Under the pieces are notes generated by a model. The model saw nothing but the letters and a program-made list of their open reading frames with translations, ran no database searches and was not told the origin of the DNA. The translations under genes and the position numbers were made by a program. Positions 43,315 through 52,425 of a DNA stretch of 64,000 nt are shown here, one piece after another. The DNA lies in NCBI RefSeq assembly GCF_900111255.1, contig NZ_FOGP01000007.1, forward strand, positions 54,581-118,580, read 5' to 3'. The DNA is from Parafannyhessea umbonata (GTDB taxonomy: Bacteria > Actinomycetota > Coriobacteriia > Coriobacteriales > Atopobiaceae). Every line of letters starts with the position of its first letter. The first letter of the stretch is position 1.

Positions 43315-44259
43315 ATGGCAAAGATGCTTCTTACTGGCGTTGACGGAAACCTGGGAGGCGAGGCGGCGCGCGTCCTTCTTGACATCGTCCCTCACGACCA
43401 GCTGATCTTCTGCGGTTATAACCCGGCGTCGCTCGAGCCGTACGCGGCAATGGGCGTCGAGACCCACGTCACGAACTTCAACGATCCCGATGGCCTTGCC
43501 GACGCGTTTGCGGGTGCCGAGCGCCTGGCGCTCATCTCGATGCCGTTCGTGGGCGCAAAGCGCCAGAACGCGCACAAGAACGCGGTTGACGCCGCAAAGG
43601 CGGCCGGCGTCAAGCAGATCGTGTACACCAGCCTCGTCAATGCCGACGACCCGACGAACCCCTCGGTCGAGAAGAAGGACCACATCTACACCGAGGAGTA
43701 CATCAAGAGCGTCGGGCTCGACTACATCTTCATGCGCAACAGCCAGTACGCCGAGGCCATGATCACCAACTACTACACCTACGTGAAGACCACCGGCGTC
43801 CTCACCAACTCCCAGGGCGACGGACTGATGGCCTACATCTCGCGCAAGGACTGCGCCAAGGCCGTGGCCTATGCGCTCGTCCGCGGCGACGAGTACCACC
43901 AGGCGGCGCTCGACATCAATGGCCCCGAGCTCATGACCATCTCGAAGTTCATCGAGATCGGCAACGAGGCGACGGGCAACCACGTGACCTACCAGGAGGT
44001 CACAGACGAGGAGAACTACCAGATCTTCGACGCGATGGGCGTCCCCCGCACTACCGACGGCGTGTTCAAGAAGGGCTCCGAGGCGCCGTTCAGCTCCGAC
44101 GGCATGGTCACCTTCGCCCAGGCCATCCGCGAGGGCAAGATGGCCAAGTTCACCGACGACTTCAAGAAGCTCACCGGCGACGATCCCATCACCGTCAGGT
44201 ACATGTTCGAGCACTCCGACGACTTCCAGATTGGCGAGCGTCACTCCAAGGACGCATAG
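43315..44259 (+). CDS. NmrA-like NAD(P)-dependent oxidoreductase (QOR2-like)
   Basis: A 314-residue Rossmann-fold protein of the atypical short-chain dehydrogenase group. It opens MAKMLLTGVDGNLGGEAARV (GxxGxxG nucleotide loop) and continues LALISMPFVGAKRQNAHKNA, VKQIVYTSLVNADDP and FMRNSQYAEAMI, as in NAD(P)H:quinone oxidoreductase 2 of E. coli. The YxxxK pair of classical SDRs is absent, as usual in this group. Probable -10 box TACAAT about 45 bases upstream of the ATG; gaagggag serves as ribosome site. Single gene ended by a terminator. Confidence 0.85.
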   Translation: MAKMLLTGVDGNLGGEAARVLLDIVPHDQLIFCGYNPASLEPYAAMGVETHVTNFNDPDGLADAFAGAERLALISMPFVGAKRQNAHKNAVDAAKAAGVKQIVYTSLVNADDPTNPSVEKKDHIYTEEYIKSVGLDYIFMRNSQYAEAMITNYYTYVKTTGVLTNSQGDGLMAYISRKDCAKAVAYALVRGDEYHQAALDINGPELMTISKFIEIGNEATGNHVTYQEVTDEENYQIFDAMGVPRTTDGVFKKGSEAPFSSDGMVTFAQAIREGKMAKFTDDFKKLTGDDPITVRYMFEHSDDFQIGERHSKDA

Positions 44260-44290
44260 CCTTTCAAGACGCATGATGCGCAGGGGAGAA

Positions 44291-44320
44291 GGACCGTCCA
44301 GCTCTCGCTGGGCGGTCTTC
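44291..44320 (+). terminator. Terminator after the NmrA-like gene
   Basis: GACCGTCCAGC-tctc-GCTGGGCGGTC with one wobble pair, followed by TTCTTGT. Confidence 0.75.
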
Positions 44321-44433
44321 TTGTATCGAGAGGGGCGTTTGCTGCCTTGGGGCCGGCTACCCTTGCGTCCGCCCCGTGCCTATACTTGTGAGGTTGCCTG
44401 CCGCTGGCAGGAGCCGAGGAGAAGGGATGACGG

Positions 44434-45108
44434 ATGGGTGTGGCGAACGAGGCTTCTTGCGGGTTCGCGAGTGGGCGTGGGGCCAAGGGCTACTTGGCAA
44501 GAAACGCGGCTCCGCTTCTGGCGCTCGCCCTGTTTGTCGGCCTCGTCCCCCTTGTCGGCAGGGGAGTGACCTATCTCAACCTCGCGTTCTATGCGGTGGT
44601 GACGGTCTACTTCGCCGCCTTGGGAAGCTGCTCGCCGGTCCGGTGGAAGGAAGAGCTCGCAAAGGGTTCCTTCTGGAGGCAGACGCTGGCCACGGTGGGC
44701 GCCGTCGTTGCCGGCTTCCTGCTGATGCTCTTGCTCCAGGCTAGCCTCCCCGGGCTCGACCTGGGCGAGATCGAGCTGCCTACGCGAACTCCCGTCGAGA
44801 TCGCCCTCTTCGCCCTGCAGACGACCCTCCTGCCGCCCCTTGCCGAGGAGCTGTTCTTCAGGAAGTCCCTCATCGTGCTCGGGGGAGGGGCTCGGACGGT
44901 CGTGACGGTCGTGCTGAGCTCGCTTCTATTTGCCCTCGAGCACGCCCTTGCCCCCTTTGGCGTCCTGACCTACGCGGTGCTTGGCGCGTCCTTCTCGATT
45001 CCCTATGCCTGGCACAAGAACGTCTACGCGATGATGACCGCGCACCTCATCGTGAACGTCGTGGGAAACGGACTTCCGCTGGCAGCCATGCTCCTTCTTG
45101 CTCGCTAG
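44434..45108 (+). CDS. CPBP-family intramembrane metalloprotease
   Basis: A 224-residue polytopic membrane protein of the CAAX/ABI (CPBP) family. Motif 1 is AEELFFRKSLI (near residue 138), motif 2 FALEHAL and motif 3 HLIVNVVGN, giving the two glutamates, arginine, histidines and asparagine of the active site. Bacterial members are linked to bacteriocin immunity or protein processing; nothing next to this gene indicates which. ATG 44434 follows gaggagaaggg. Confidence 0.88.
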   Translation: MGVANEASCGFASGRGAKGYLARNAAPLLALALFVGLVPLVGRGVTYLNLAFYAVVTVYFAALGSCSPVRWKEELAKGSFWRQTLATVGAVVAGFLLMLLLQASLPGLDLGEIELPTRTPVEIALFALQTTLLPPLAEELFFRKSLIVLGGGARTVVTVVLSSLLFALEHALAPFGVLTYAVLGASFSIPYAWHKNVYAMMTAHLIVNVVGNGLPLAAMLLLAR

Positions 45109-45260
45109 GTGGCCTCGCCCTCGCCGCGTATGTCTGGATTTCTTATTATTTGGCCGATACAACAGGTAGGGTAGTAAGTCGAGATTTGCGTCCGGCACGC
45201 GGGCTTTGCGGCGCCGGGCAAGAGAGCGGCACAGCCGCAGTGTGAAACGAGAGCATCACC

Positions 45261-47255
45261 ATGGCAAAAAACACAGCAAGCTACGGCAATGACAGCATTC
45301 GCCAGCTCAAGGACGAGCAGCGCGTCCGCATGCGCCCCGCAGTCATCTTTGGCTCCGACGGCCTCGACGGCTGCGCGCACGCGGTGTTCGAGATCGTGTC
45401 GAACGCCGTCGACGAGGCGCGTGAGGGCTTCGGCAGCCTGATCACGGTCACCAAGTTCCTGGATGGCTCCATCCAGGTCGAGGACCACGGCCGCGGCTGC
45501 CCCCTTGACTGGAATCCCAGCGAGAAGCGCTTCAACTGGGAGCTGGTCTTCTGCGAGCTCTATGCGGGCGGCAAGTATGACAACAACGCGGGTGGCGACT
45601 ACGACTACTCGCTGGGAACGAACGGCCTGGGCTCCTGCGCGACGCAGTACGCGTCCGAGTACATGGACGTGACAGTCTGGCGTGACGGCAAGAAGTACGA
45701 CCTTCACTTTGCCAAGGGCAAGGTCGTCGGCAGCAAGAAGAAGGCCCTCCACGTCGAGCCCACCGACGAGGAGCGCACGGGCACCATCATCAAGTGGCGT
45801 CCCGACCTCGAGGTCTTCACGTCAATCGACATCCCGCGCGAGTGGTTCGAGCAGACCCTTCGCCGTCAGGCGGTCGTCAACGCCAACGTGACCTTCCGCC
45901 TGCGCGTGGAGGGTGCGGACGGCTTCGAGGAGCAGGACTTCTGCTACCCCAAGGGCATCGAGGACTACGTCATGGAGAAGGTCGGGCCCAACTACCTGAC
46001 CGAGCCCTTCTTCATCGAGGCGAACCGCCGCGGCCGCGACCGTGACGACCTTCCCGACTACAACGTGAAGATCACCGCGTGCTTCTGCTTCTCGCGCACC
46101 ATGTCGATGCAGGAGTACTACCACAACTCCTCGTGGCTCGAGAACGGCGGCTCGCCCGAGAAGGCCGCCCGCAGCGCATTTACCAGCGCAATCGACGCCT
46201 ACATCAAGAAGCAGGGCAAGTACAACAAGAACGAGAGCGCCATCAAGTGGCAGGACGTCCAGGACTGCCTGGTCCTGGTCACCAACTGCTTCTCGACGCA
46301 GACGAGCTACGAGAACCAGACCAAGAAGGCCATCAACAACAAGTTCATCCAGCAGGCCATGACCGCCTTCATCAAGGAGCGGATGGAGACCTACCTGATC
46401 GAGAACAAGCCGTCGGCTGACAAGATCATGGAGCAGGCCCTCATCAACAAGCGCTCGCGCGAGAACGCCGAGAAGACGCGCCAGAGCATCAAGACCAACC
46501 TGCAGCAGAAGACCGACATGGCCAACCGCGTGCAGAAGTTCATCGACTGCCGCTCCAAGGACCGCACGCGCCGAGAGGTCTACATCGTAGAGGGCGACTC
46601 CGCGGCCGGTGCCTGCCGCACTTCTCGCGACGCGGAGTTCCAGGGCGTCATGCCCGTCCGAGGCAAGATCCTCAACTGCCTTAAGGAGGACTACCCGCGC
46701 ATCTTCAAGTCCGAGATCATCATGGACCTGCTGCGCGTCCTGGGCTGCGGCGTCGAGGTGAAGGACAAGCGCCTGAAGAACCTGGGCACCTTCGACCTGG
46801 ACAACCTCAACTGGAACAAGGTCATCATCTGTACGGATGCCGACGTCGACGGATACCATATCCGCACGCTGATCCTGACGATGCTCTACCGCCTTGTCCC
46901 GACGCTCATCAGGGAGGGCTACGTCTTCATCGCGGAGTCGCCCCTGTACGAGATCAACTGCAAGGAGAAGACCTACTTCGCCTACACCGAGCCCGAGAAG
47001 GCCCGCATCCTCCAGGAGATTGGCGACCAGAAGTGCTCGATCAGCCGCTCCAAGGGTCTTGGTGAGAACGATCCGGACATGATGTGGCTCACCACCATGA
47101 ACCCCGAGACGCGCCACCTGATCAAGGTCCTGCCCGAGGACGTAGAGCAGATGGAGCGCATGTTCAACCTGCTCCTGGGCAACGACGACGCGGGACGCAA
47201 GCGCCACATTGCCGAGCACGGCAAAGAGTATCTGGACCAACTGGACCTGCAGTAA
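45261..47255 (+). CDS. Divergent type IIA topoisomerase, GyrB/ParE-like subunit
   Basis: A 664-residue ATPase/TOPRIM subunit. GHKL motifs are kept in altered form: N-box EIVSNAVDEA (near 44), G1 as VEDHGRGCP (near 75), G2 as LGTNGLGSCATQYAS (near 120). The TOPRIM acidic residues are in IVEGDSAAGACRTSRDAEFQ (near 444) and CTDADVDGYHIRTLILTMLY (near 526). Standard GyrB has RPGMYIG where this has RPAVIFG, and QDP/GGSAKQ motifs are replaced. It lies nine bases ahead of a matching GyrA-like gene. Probably a second topoisomerase (a Topo IV equivalent) beside a gyrase elsewhere. ATG 45261 follows gagagcatcacc; a stronger site is not seen. Confidence 0.88.
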   Translation: MAKNTASYGNDSIRQLKDEQRVRMRPAVIFGSDGLDGCAHAVFEIVSNAVDEAREGFGSLITVTKFLDGSIQVEDHGRGCPLDWNPSEKRFNWELVFCELYAGGKYDNNAGGDYDYSLGTNGLGSCATQYASEYMDVTVWRDGKKYDLHFAKGKVVGSKKKALHVEPTDEERTGTIIKWRPDLEVFTSIDIPREWFEQTLRRQAVVNANVTFRLRVEGADGFEEQDFCYPKGIEDYVMEKVGPNYLTEPFFIEANRRGRDRDDLPDYNVKITACFCFSRTMSMQEYYHNSSWLENGGSPEKAARSAFTSAIDAYIKKQGKYNKNESAIKWQDVQDCLVLVTNCFSTQTSYENQTKKAINNKFIQQAMTAFIKERMETYLIENKPSADKIMEQALINKRSRENAEKTRQSIKTNLQQKTDMANRVQKFIDCRSKDRTRREVYIVEGDSAAGACRTSRDAEFQGVMPVRGKILNCLKEDYPRIFKSEIIMDLLRVLGCGVEVKDKRLKNLGTFDLDNLNWNKVIICTDADVDGYHIRTLILTMLYRLVPTLIREGYVFIAESPLYEINCKEKTYFAYTEPEKARILQEIGDQKCSISRSKGLGENDPDMMWLTTMNPETRHLIKVLPEDVEQMERMFNLLLGNDDAGRKRHIAEHGKEYLDQLDLQ

Positions 47256-47264
47256 GGAGGAGAC

Positions 47265-49508
47265 ATGGCTGCAAGAAAGAAGAAGGCTTCGCCCAAGAAG
47301 AAGCACGTGGACAACCCCAACGTCATCGGCCTGCACTCCGAGGTCCTGGAGCAGCCCATCACCGAGACGCTCGAGGTCAACTACATGCCGTACGCGATGA
47401 GCACCAACGTGTCGCGCGCGTTCCCCGAGATCGACGGATTCAAGCCGTCGCACCGCAAGCTGCTCTACACCATGTACAAGATGGGCCTGCTCAACGGCGC
47501 GCGCCAGAAGAGCGCGAACATCGTTGGCCAGACCATGAAGCTCAATCCCCACGGCGACGCGGCGATCTACGAGACCATGGTTCGCCTTGCGACCGGCAAC
47601 GAGGCACTTCTCACCCCGTTCGTGGAGTCGAAGGGCAACTTTGGCAAGTACTACTCGGGCGACCTGAGCTACGCAGCCTCGCGATACACCGAGGCGAAGC
47701 TGTCGCCCATCTGCGCGGAGGTCTTCAAGGACATCGACAAGGACCCGGTCGACTTCGTCGACAGCTACGACGGCGCCATGCAGGAGCCACGCCTGCTGCC
47801 GACCGCCTTCCCCAACGTGCTGGTCTCGGCCAACAAGGGCATCGGCGTCGCCATGGCCAGCGACATCTGCGGCTTCAACCTGAACGAGGTCTGCGATGCC
47901 ACGATGCACTTCCTGAAGGACCCCGACTACGACCTCTTCAAGAGCATGCCGGCGCCCGACTTCTCGACCGGCGGCGAGCTCATCTACAAGCGCGAGGAGC
48001 TCGAGCGCGTGTACAACACGGGCCTGGGCAGCTTCCAGGTTCGCTCGCGCTGGCGCTACCTGCCCAGCGAGCGCATCATCGAGGTCTACGAGATTCCCTA
48101 CACCACCAAGACCGACGTGATCATCGATCGCATCGTCAAGCTGTCCAAGGAGGGCAAGGTCCGCGAGATCTCGGACATCCGAGACGAGACCGACCTTTCG
48201 GGCCTGCGCATCGCCATCGACGTGAAGCGCGGCACCGACCCCGAGAAGCTCATGGCCAAGCTGTTCCAGATGACCACGCTGCAGGACACCTTCAGCTGCA
48301 ACTTCAACGTGCTGGTCGACGGCTACCCCAAGGTCATGGGCGTGCGCGAGATCCTTGCGGAGTGGGTCGCGTGGCGCATGGAGTCCACGAGGCGTCGCGT
48401 GCGCTTCGACCTGAACAAGAAGTCCGAGAAGCTGCACCTGCTGCACGGCCTCGAGGCAATCCTGCTCGACATCGACAAGGCCGTTGACATCATCCGCCAC
48501 ACGGAGCTCGAGGCCGACGTCGTGCCCAACCTGATGAGGGGCTTCGACATCGACCAGGTGCAGGCCGAGTACGTGGCGAACATCAGGCTGCGAAACATCA
48601 ACCGCGAGTACATCCTGAACCGGACCAAGGACATCGAGGCTCTCGACGAGGAGATCGCCTCCCTCAAGAAGATCCTGAGCAGCGACGACAACGTCAAGCA
48701 GGTCATCTACGACGAGCTGGCCGCCATCAACAAGAAGTACGTCACGCCGCGCAAGACCGGCATCGTCGACGCCGAGGACATCGTCCAGGTATCCTTGGAG
48801 CCCGAGGTCGAGGACTATCCCGTCACCATCATGGTGTCCAAGGAAGGCTACCTGAAGAAGCTGACCGACCGCGTCCTGCGCTCCGGGGCCGACCTCAAGT
48901 ACAAAGACGGCGACTCCCCCTGGCTGGAGTTCCCATCGACCAACAGGGGAGAGCTCCTGGTGCTGACCGACCAGAGCCAGTGCTACAAGGTGAAGGTCTG
49001 CACGCTGTCCGACACCAAGTCGGCCGACCTGGGAACCTTCCTTGCGACCAAGCTCGAGATGGAGGATGGCGAGAACATCATCCACGTGCTCGATCCGGGC
49101 GACTACAAGAGCGACATCCTCTACATCTTCCGCAACGGCCGCGTGGCTCGCGTCGCGCTCTCCGGCTACGTCACGAAGCAGAACCGAAAGAAGCTCAAGA
49201 ACGCCATCTACGTTGGCAGCCCGCTGGTCGACGCGATCGTCCTGAGCGAGAACCGAGACGTGACGCTCTTCTCGAACGACGAGCGCCTGATAACGTTCAA
49301 CACCGAGCTGCTGAAGACCAAGACCACCAACAGCACCCAGGGTCTCATCGCGTTTACCTGCAAGAAGGGGCGCGAGGTCATCGCGGTGGGCAAGCCCGAG
49401 GAGTTCCTGGGACCCGACGCCGACCCAGCGCGCTACGTCGTGGACAAGTTGCCCTCCGCCGGCACCTCGATATCGGACGAGGACCGCATGACGCTCTTCG
49501 ACCTGTAG
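47265..49508 (+). CDS. Divergent type IIA topoisomerase, GyrA/ParC-like subunit
   Basis: A 747-residue DNA-cleaving subunit. A lysine-rich head (KKKASPKKKH) precedes the winged-helix region FPEIDGFKPSHRKLLYTMYK, NPHGDAAIYETMVRLA and KGNFGKYYSGDLSYAASRYT, with the catalytic tyrosine at about residue 141 (RYTEAKL). The coiled-coil arm follows, and from about 500 a partial beta-pinwheel domain. A gyrase-type GyrA box is not seen, so decatenation or relaxation is likelier than supercoiling. AAGGAGG lies five bases before the ATG. Forms one unit with the preceding subunit and ends at a terminator. Confidence 0.88.
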   Translation: MAARKKKASPKKKHVDNPNVIGLHSEVLEQPITETLEVNYMPYAMSTNVSRAFPEIDGFKPSHRKLLYTMYKMGLLNGARQKSANIVGQTMKLNPHGDAAIYETMVRLATGNEALLTPFVESKGNFGKYYSGDLSYAASRYTEAKLSPICAEVFKDIDKDPVDFVDSYDGAMQEPRLLPTAFPNVLVSANKGIGVAMASDICGFNLNEVCDATMHFLKDPDYDLFKSMPAPDFSTGGELIYKREELERVYNTGLGSFQVRSRWRYLPSERIIEVYEIPYTTKTDVIIDRIVKLSKEGKVREISDIRDETDLSGLRIAIDVKRGTDPEKLMAKLFQMTTLQDTFSCNFNVLVDGYPKVMGVREILAEWVAWRMESTRRRVRFDLNKKSEKLHLLHGLEAILLDIDKAVDIIRHTELEADVVPNLMRGFDIDQVQAEYVANIRLRNINREYILNRTKDIEALDEEIASLKKILSSDDNVKQVIYDELAAINKKYVTPRKTGIVDAEDIVQVSLEPEVEDYPVTIMVSKEGYLKKLTDRVLRSGADLKYKDGDSPWLEFPSTNRGELLVLTDQSQCYKVKVCTLSDTKSADLGTFLATKLEMEDGENIIHVLDPGDYKSDILYIFRNGRVARVALSGYVTKQNRKKLKNAIYVGSPLVDAIVLSENRDVTLFSNDERLITFNTELLKTKTTNSTQGLIAFTCKKGREVIAVGKPEEFLGPDADPARYVVDKLPSAGTSISDEDRMTLFDL

Positions 49509-49545
49509 GGTTGCGGGCGTCCGCGCAAGAAGCGAGACGATGATT

Positions 49546-49581
49546 GGGCCGGCCTCCGTGTGGGGCCGGCTCTTTTTTTTC
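49546..49581 (+). terminator. Terminator after the topoisomerase genes
   Basis: GGCCGGCCTCC...GGGGCCGGC hairpin followed by TCTTTTTTTT. It also lies at the end of the convergent potassium-channel gene. Confidence 0.92.
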
Positions 49582-49587
49582 GTGGCG

Positions 49588-50052
49588 CTAGCGCCTGCCG
49601 TCGAGACGCTTGACCTTTTGGGACAGCTCGACGAGCTCCTCGTGCGAGAGCTCGGGCAGGTGCTCGAGCTGGTCGATGAAGCGCGCGACGCTCTCGTCGC
49701 GCGAGGCGCGCATGCGCTCCTGGCAGAAGCTGACCACGGCACCCGTGATGAGCGCGAGGTAGAAGATGGAGTAGACGGAGAGAAGGACGACCGCCGCGCG
49801 GCCCGGAATCGAGTTGACCGCGATGTCGCCGAAGCCGATGGTGCTGACCGCCTGGAAGAGGATCCAGGCGGCGTCGCCGAGTCCCCTGACGCCGGGCTCA
49901 GCCATGGCGAGCGTCATGGAGGCGATGACGAACAGCATGACGAAGCTGGCCGTCCAAGGCCCCAGCCCAGCTGCGCGTATGATGGGTCCCAGAGCGCGAA
50001 ACCTGAAGGGTCGCGGTGTGACCTTGGGGTGCGGACGCAGGTCCTTCTCCAT
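49588..50052 (-). CDS. Two-transmembrane potassium channel
   Basis: A 154-residue membrane protein with two helices around a pore loop. The selectivity filter is TIGFGDI (about residues 70-76), matching T-V/I-G-F/Y-G-D. The N-terminus is basic and cytoplasmic; the C-terminal ~45 residues are charged and helical (EHLPELSHEELVELSQKVKR) but there is no RCK/TrkA-N nucleotide domain. It begins three bases after the stop of the ClC-type gene, so the two are coexpressed. Confidence 0.85.
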   Translation of the reverse strand: MEKDLRPHPKVTPRPFRFRALGPIIRAAGLGPWTASFVMLFVIASMTLAMAEPGVRGLGDAAWILFQAVSTIGFGDIAVNSIPGRAAVVLLSVYSIFYLALITGAVVSFCQERMRASRDESVARFIDQLEHLPELSHEELVELSQKVKRLDGRR

Positions 50053-50055
50053 GGG

Positions 50056-51477
50056 CTAGACCCCTTCGTCCGAGGCGATGGAGGGCGCGTCGGCTGCGCC
50101 GTCGAGCGAGGAGAAGGACGGAAGTGGCATCGCCGCCCCTATGACGGCAGCGACTCCCATCCAGATGAGCCCGTTGGCCGGGAAGCACAGAATCAGGATG
50201 GCCAGGGTGAGCAGCGGCTTGCGCGTGACGCCGGCCAGAAACGCCGTCGTGGTGACCGTGACCATGAGCATGGGGTCCGCGCCCGTGAGCGCGGCGAGGC
50301 CGTACCCTGCGGCGACTCCCGAGAAGATGCTGGGGAAGAAGTCTCCGCCCATCCATCCCATGCTGAGGCACATAGGCGTGATCGCCGCCTTGGCGAAGCC
50401 GGTCGCGAGCAGGACGATTGCGGGGCAGCCGGACCACTCGCGCATTAGCTCCGTGGTCTGGGCCTCGCCTGGGAAGAGGACGTAGGGCAAAAACGTCGCC
50501 ACGGCCCCCATGAGGGCTCCCGCCGCGACGGGGGCCGCAACGGTGCCGACCGCGCCGGTGCCCAGGCGGCGCGCTGCCGACGCGAAGAAGCGCCTCGAGG
50601 CGTGGTGCAGGAGCGTCATGGCGTATGCCGCAACGATGCAGGGGATGACCCAAAGCAGGCGGATGTCCCCGACCGCGATGGAGTCGAAGCGCGGCAATCC
50701 GCTCGAGGAGCCGAAGATGCGGGTGAACAGCAGAATGCCGCCGAACGCGCCGAAGGCCGCGGCGGTGTAGAGCGCGACCTTGGCCCCGCGGCGCATGGTG
50801 TAGTCGCTCGCGTTGGGCTTGGACGCGTCCTCGACTCCGGCGACGATGCCGGCGAGCGGCGTCGCGAAGATGGCCGATACGCAGGCTGCGATGGAGGCGT
50901 CGGCCACCTCGTCGACGTGCAGCCTGGCGACGCTCAGCCCCGCGCGCTTGATGCGGTCGCGAACCCAGCAGCACCCGGCGGTTATGAGGCCGGTCAGACC
51001 GGCCTCGAATCCGATGGAGCCGCCGAAGGCCAAAGGCAGAAGGAAGGTCACGACGGGCCGTATGGCCCCTTGGGTCTTGTAGGAGCCCGTACGCTTGAAC
51101 TCGCCCAGCACCTCTTCGAGGGACTTGACACGGTCGTTCGAGACGTAGGTCCATACGCCGATGACGGCGCCCCCGAGCGTGCAGGTGATGAGCGGAAACA
51201 GGGGGATGCTCAGCCTCGAGCCGAGGCTCTCCCAGATGAGCCTGGTGAGCCACTCGGAGAGGTTCATGACGAGAAACACCGCAGAGCCTACCAGCAGGCC
51301 CAAGGCGAGGCTCAGCAAGGCGAACGCCATGGCGAGGCTGGCCCCCTCCGCCCTGCTCCGGGGTCTGAGCCCGGCGCTTTGCAGGGTGGGACGTGGGTCT
51401 GCCTTGCGCTTCCCTCTGCCGTGCGGGAATCTCTTGTGTCTCCCGCCGGTCCGAGCGCTCTCCTGGCGTGTCGTCAT
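50056..51477 (-). CDS. ClC-family chloride channel/transporter
   Basis: A 473-residue polytopic protein of the ClC fold. The first ion-binding loop reads GGSIGFEAGLTG, keeping the gating-type glutamate in an altered G-x-E context (usual GREGP). The later loop is MGGDFFPSIFSGVAAGYG, corresponding to the conserved GxFxP motif. The N-terminus is very basic (HKRFPHGRGKRKADP). No CBS domains follow. Pairing with a potassium channel suggests a role in ion balance or membrane potential; chloride versus other anions (such as fluoride) cannot be decided. Confidence 0.85.
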   Translation of the reverse strand: MTTRQESARTGGRHKRFPHGRGKRKADPRPTLQSAGLRPRSRAEGASLAMAFALLSLALGLLVGSAVFLVMNLSEWLTRLIWESLGSRLSIPLFPLITCTLGGAVIGVWTYVSNDRVKSLEEVLGEFKRTGSYKTQGAIRPVVTFLLPLAFGGSIGFEAGLTGLITAGCCWVRDRIKRAGLSVARLHVDEVADASIAACVSAIFATPLAGIVAGVEDASKPNASDYTMRRGAKVALYTAAAFGAFGGILLFTRIFGSSSGLPRFDSIAVGDIRLLWVIPCIVAAYAMTLLHHASRRFFASAARRLGTGAVGTVAAPVAAGALMGAVATFLPYVLFPGEAQTTELMREWSGCPAIVLLATGFAKAAITPMCLSMGWMGGDFFPSIFSGVAAGYGLAALTGADPMLMVTVTTTAFLAGVTRKPLLTLAILILCFPANGLIWMGVAAVIGAAMPLPSFSSLDGAADAPSIASDEGV

Positions 51478-51606
51478 GTCTGCCCCCCGAGTGACGTGGA
51501 TGGACTCATCCTAGCGCCGCGCGCATGGCTGACCTGCTACTTCTTGCCTCTTTGGTGGCAAATCGTCGGCGGGGAAGGGACGGGGTCGGGGCCTTCCGCG
51601 AAGCCC

Positions 51607-52425
51607 CTACCCCCTCGAATTCCTGTGCGCCAGGGACTTGCCCGCTGCGAGCAAGGCGAGGATGGCGATGCCGACGAGCACGATGGTGCCGCCGGGCTTG
51701 AGACCAAGTGCGTAGGAGATGACGAGCCCAATTGCGGACATGGCAAGGCCGCAGCCGCACGAGACCGCGACCATCTGGCGCCAGCTGCGCGCGACGGTCA
51801 GCGCGCAGGCCACCGGCACGACCATCATCGACGAGACGATCAGTGCGCCTACGGTGCGCGAGCCCACCGAGATGGCAAGGGCCGTCGCGATGACGAACGC
51901 GACGTTGAGCGCGCCCGTGGTCACGCCGGCCAGACGGGCCTGCTGCTCGTCGAGGGTGACTAGCAGCAGCTGACGGCGAAACGTCGCGCAGAACGCGACG
52001 ACGGCAAGGCCGACCACCACCACGACGGCGAGCTCGCGGTCGCTTACCGCGACGATGCTGCCGAACAGGAAGCTCGAGAAGCTCGCCGCGTTGGGCGTGA
52101 ACCCCGAAAGGACGCCCGCAAGTCCTACCGAACAGGCGAGCACGACGGCGATGGCCAGCTCCTGGCGCCCTGCGAAGTGCTTGCGGACGAACTCGGTGGA
52201 GCCGGCGGCCAGCAGGCAGGCGACGATGGACCCGATTACGGGGTCGATTCCCGCAACGAGGCCCCCGGCGACGCCTGCCAGCGACGCGTGCGAGAGCGCG
52301 TCGCCCATCATGGAGAGGTGCCTGAGCACGACCACGACTCCGATGCAGGGGATGGCGACGCCCATGACGAGGCCCGCGACAAAGGCGTGCTGCATGAAGG
52401 CGTACTCGAACATGTCAAAGCCCAT
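51607..52425 (-). CDS. znuB: Zinc ABC transporter permease
   Basis: A ~272-residue membrane protein of the ZnuB/MntB/TroC family with about eight helices: MQHAFVAGLVMGVAIPCIGV, HLSMMGDALSHASLAGVAGG (the conserved ALSHA loop), SFLFGSIVAVSD and VGALIVSSMMVVPVACALTV. AAAGGAG lies eight bases before ATG 52425, which overlaps the znuC end. Last gene of the zur-linked zinc operon. Confidence 0.92.
   Translation of the reverse strand: MGFDMFEYAFMQHAFVAGLVMGVAIPCIGVVVVLRHLSMMGDALSHASLAGVAGGLVAGIDPVIGSIVACLLAAGSTEFVRKHFAGRQELAIAVVLACSVGLAGVLSGFTPNAASFSSFLFGSIVAVSDRELAVVVVVGLAVVAFCATFRRQLLLVTLDEQQARLAGVTTGALNVAFVIATALAISVGSRTVGALIVSSMMVVPVACALTVARSWRQMVAVSCGCGLAMSAIGLVISYALGLKPGGTIVLVGIAILALLAAGKSLAHRNSRG

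Noticed and set aside
45822..49742. Antisense open frame of about 1,300 codons opposite the topoisomerase genes
   Set aside because: The composition (Leu, Val, Asp, His runs) is that of a mirror frame, and the plus strand carries clear topoisomerase motifs.
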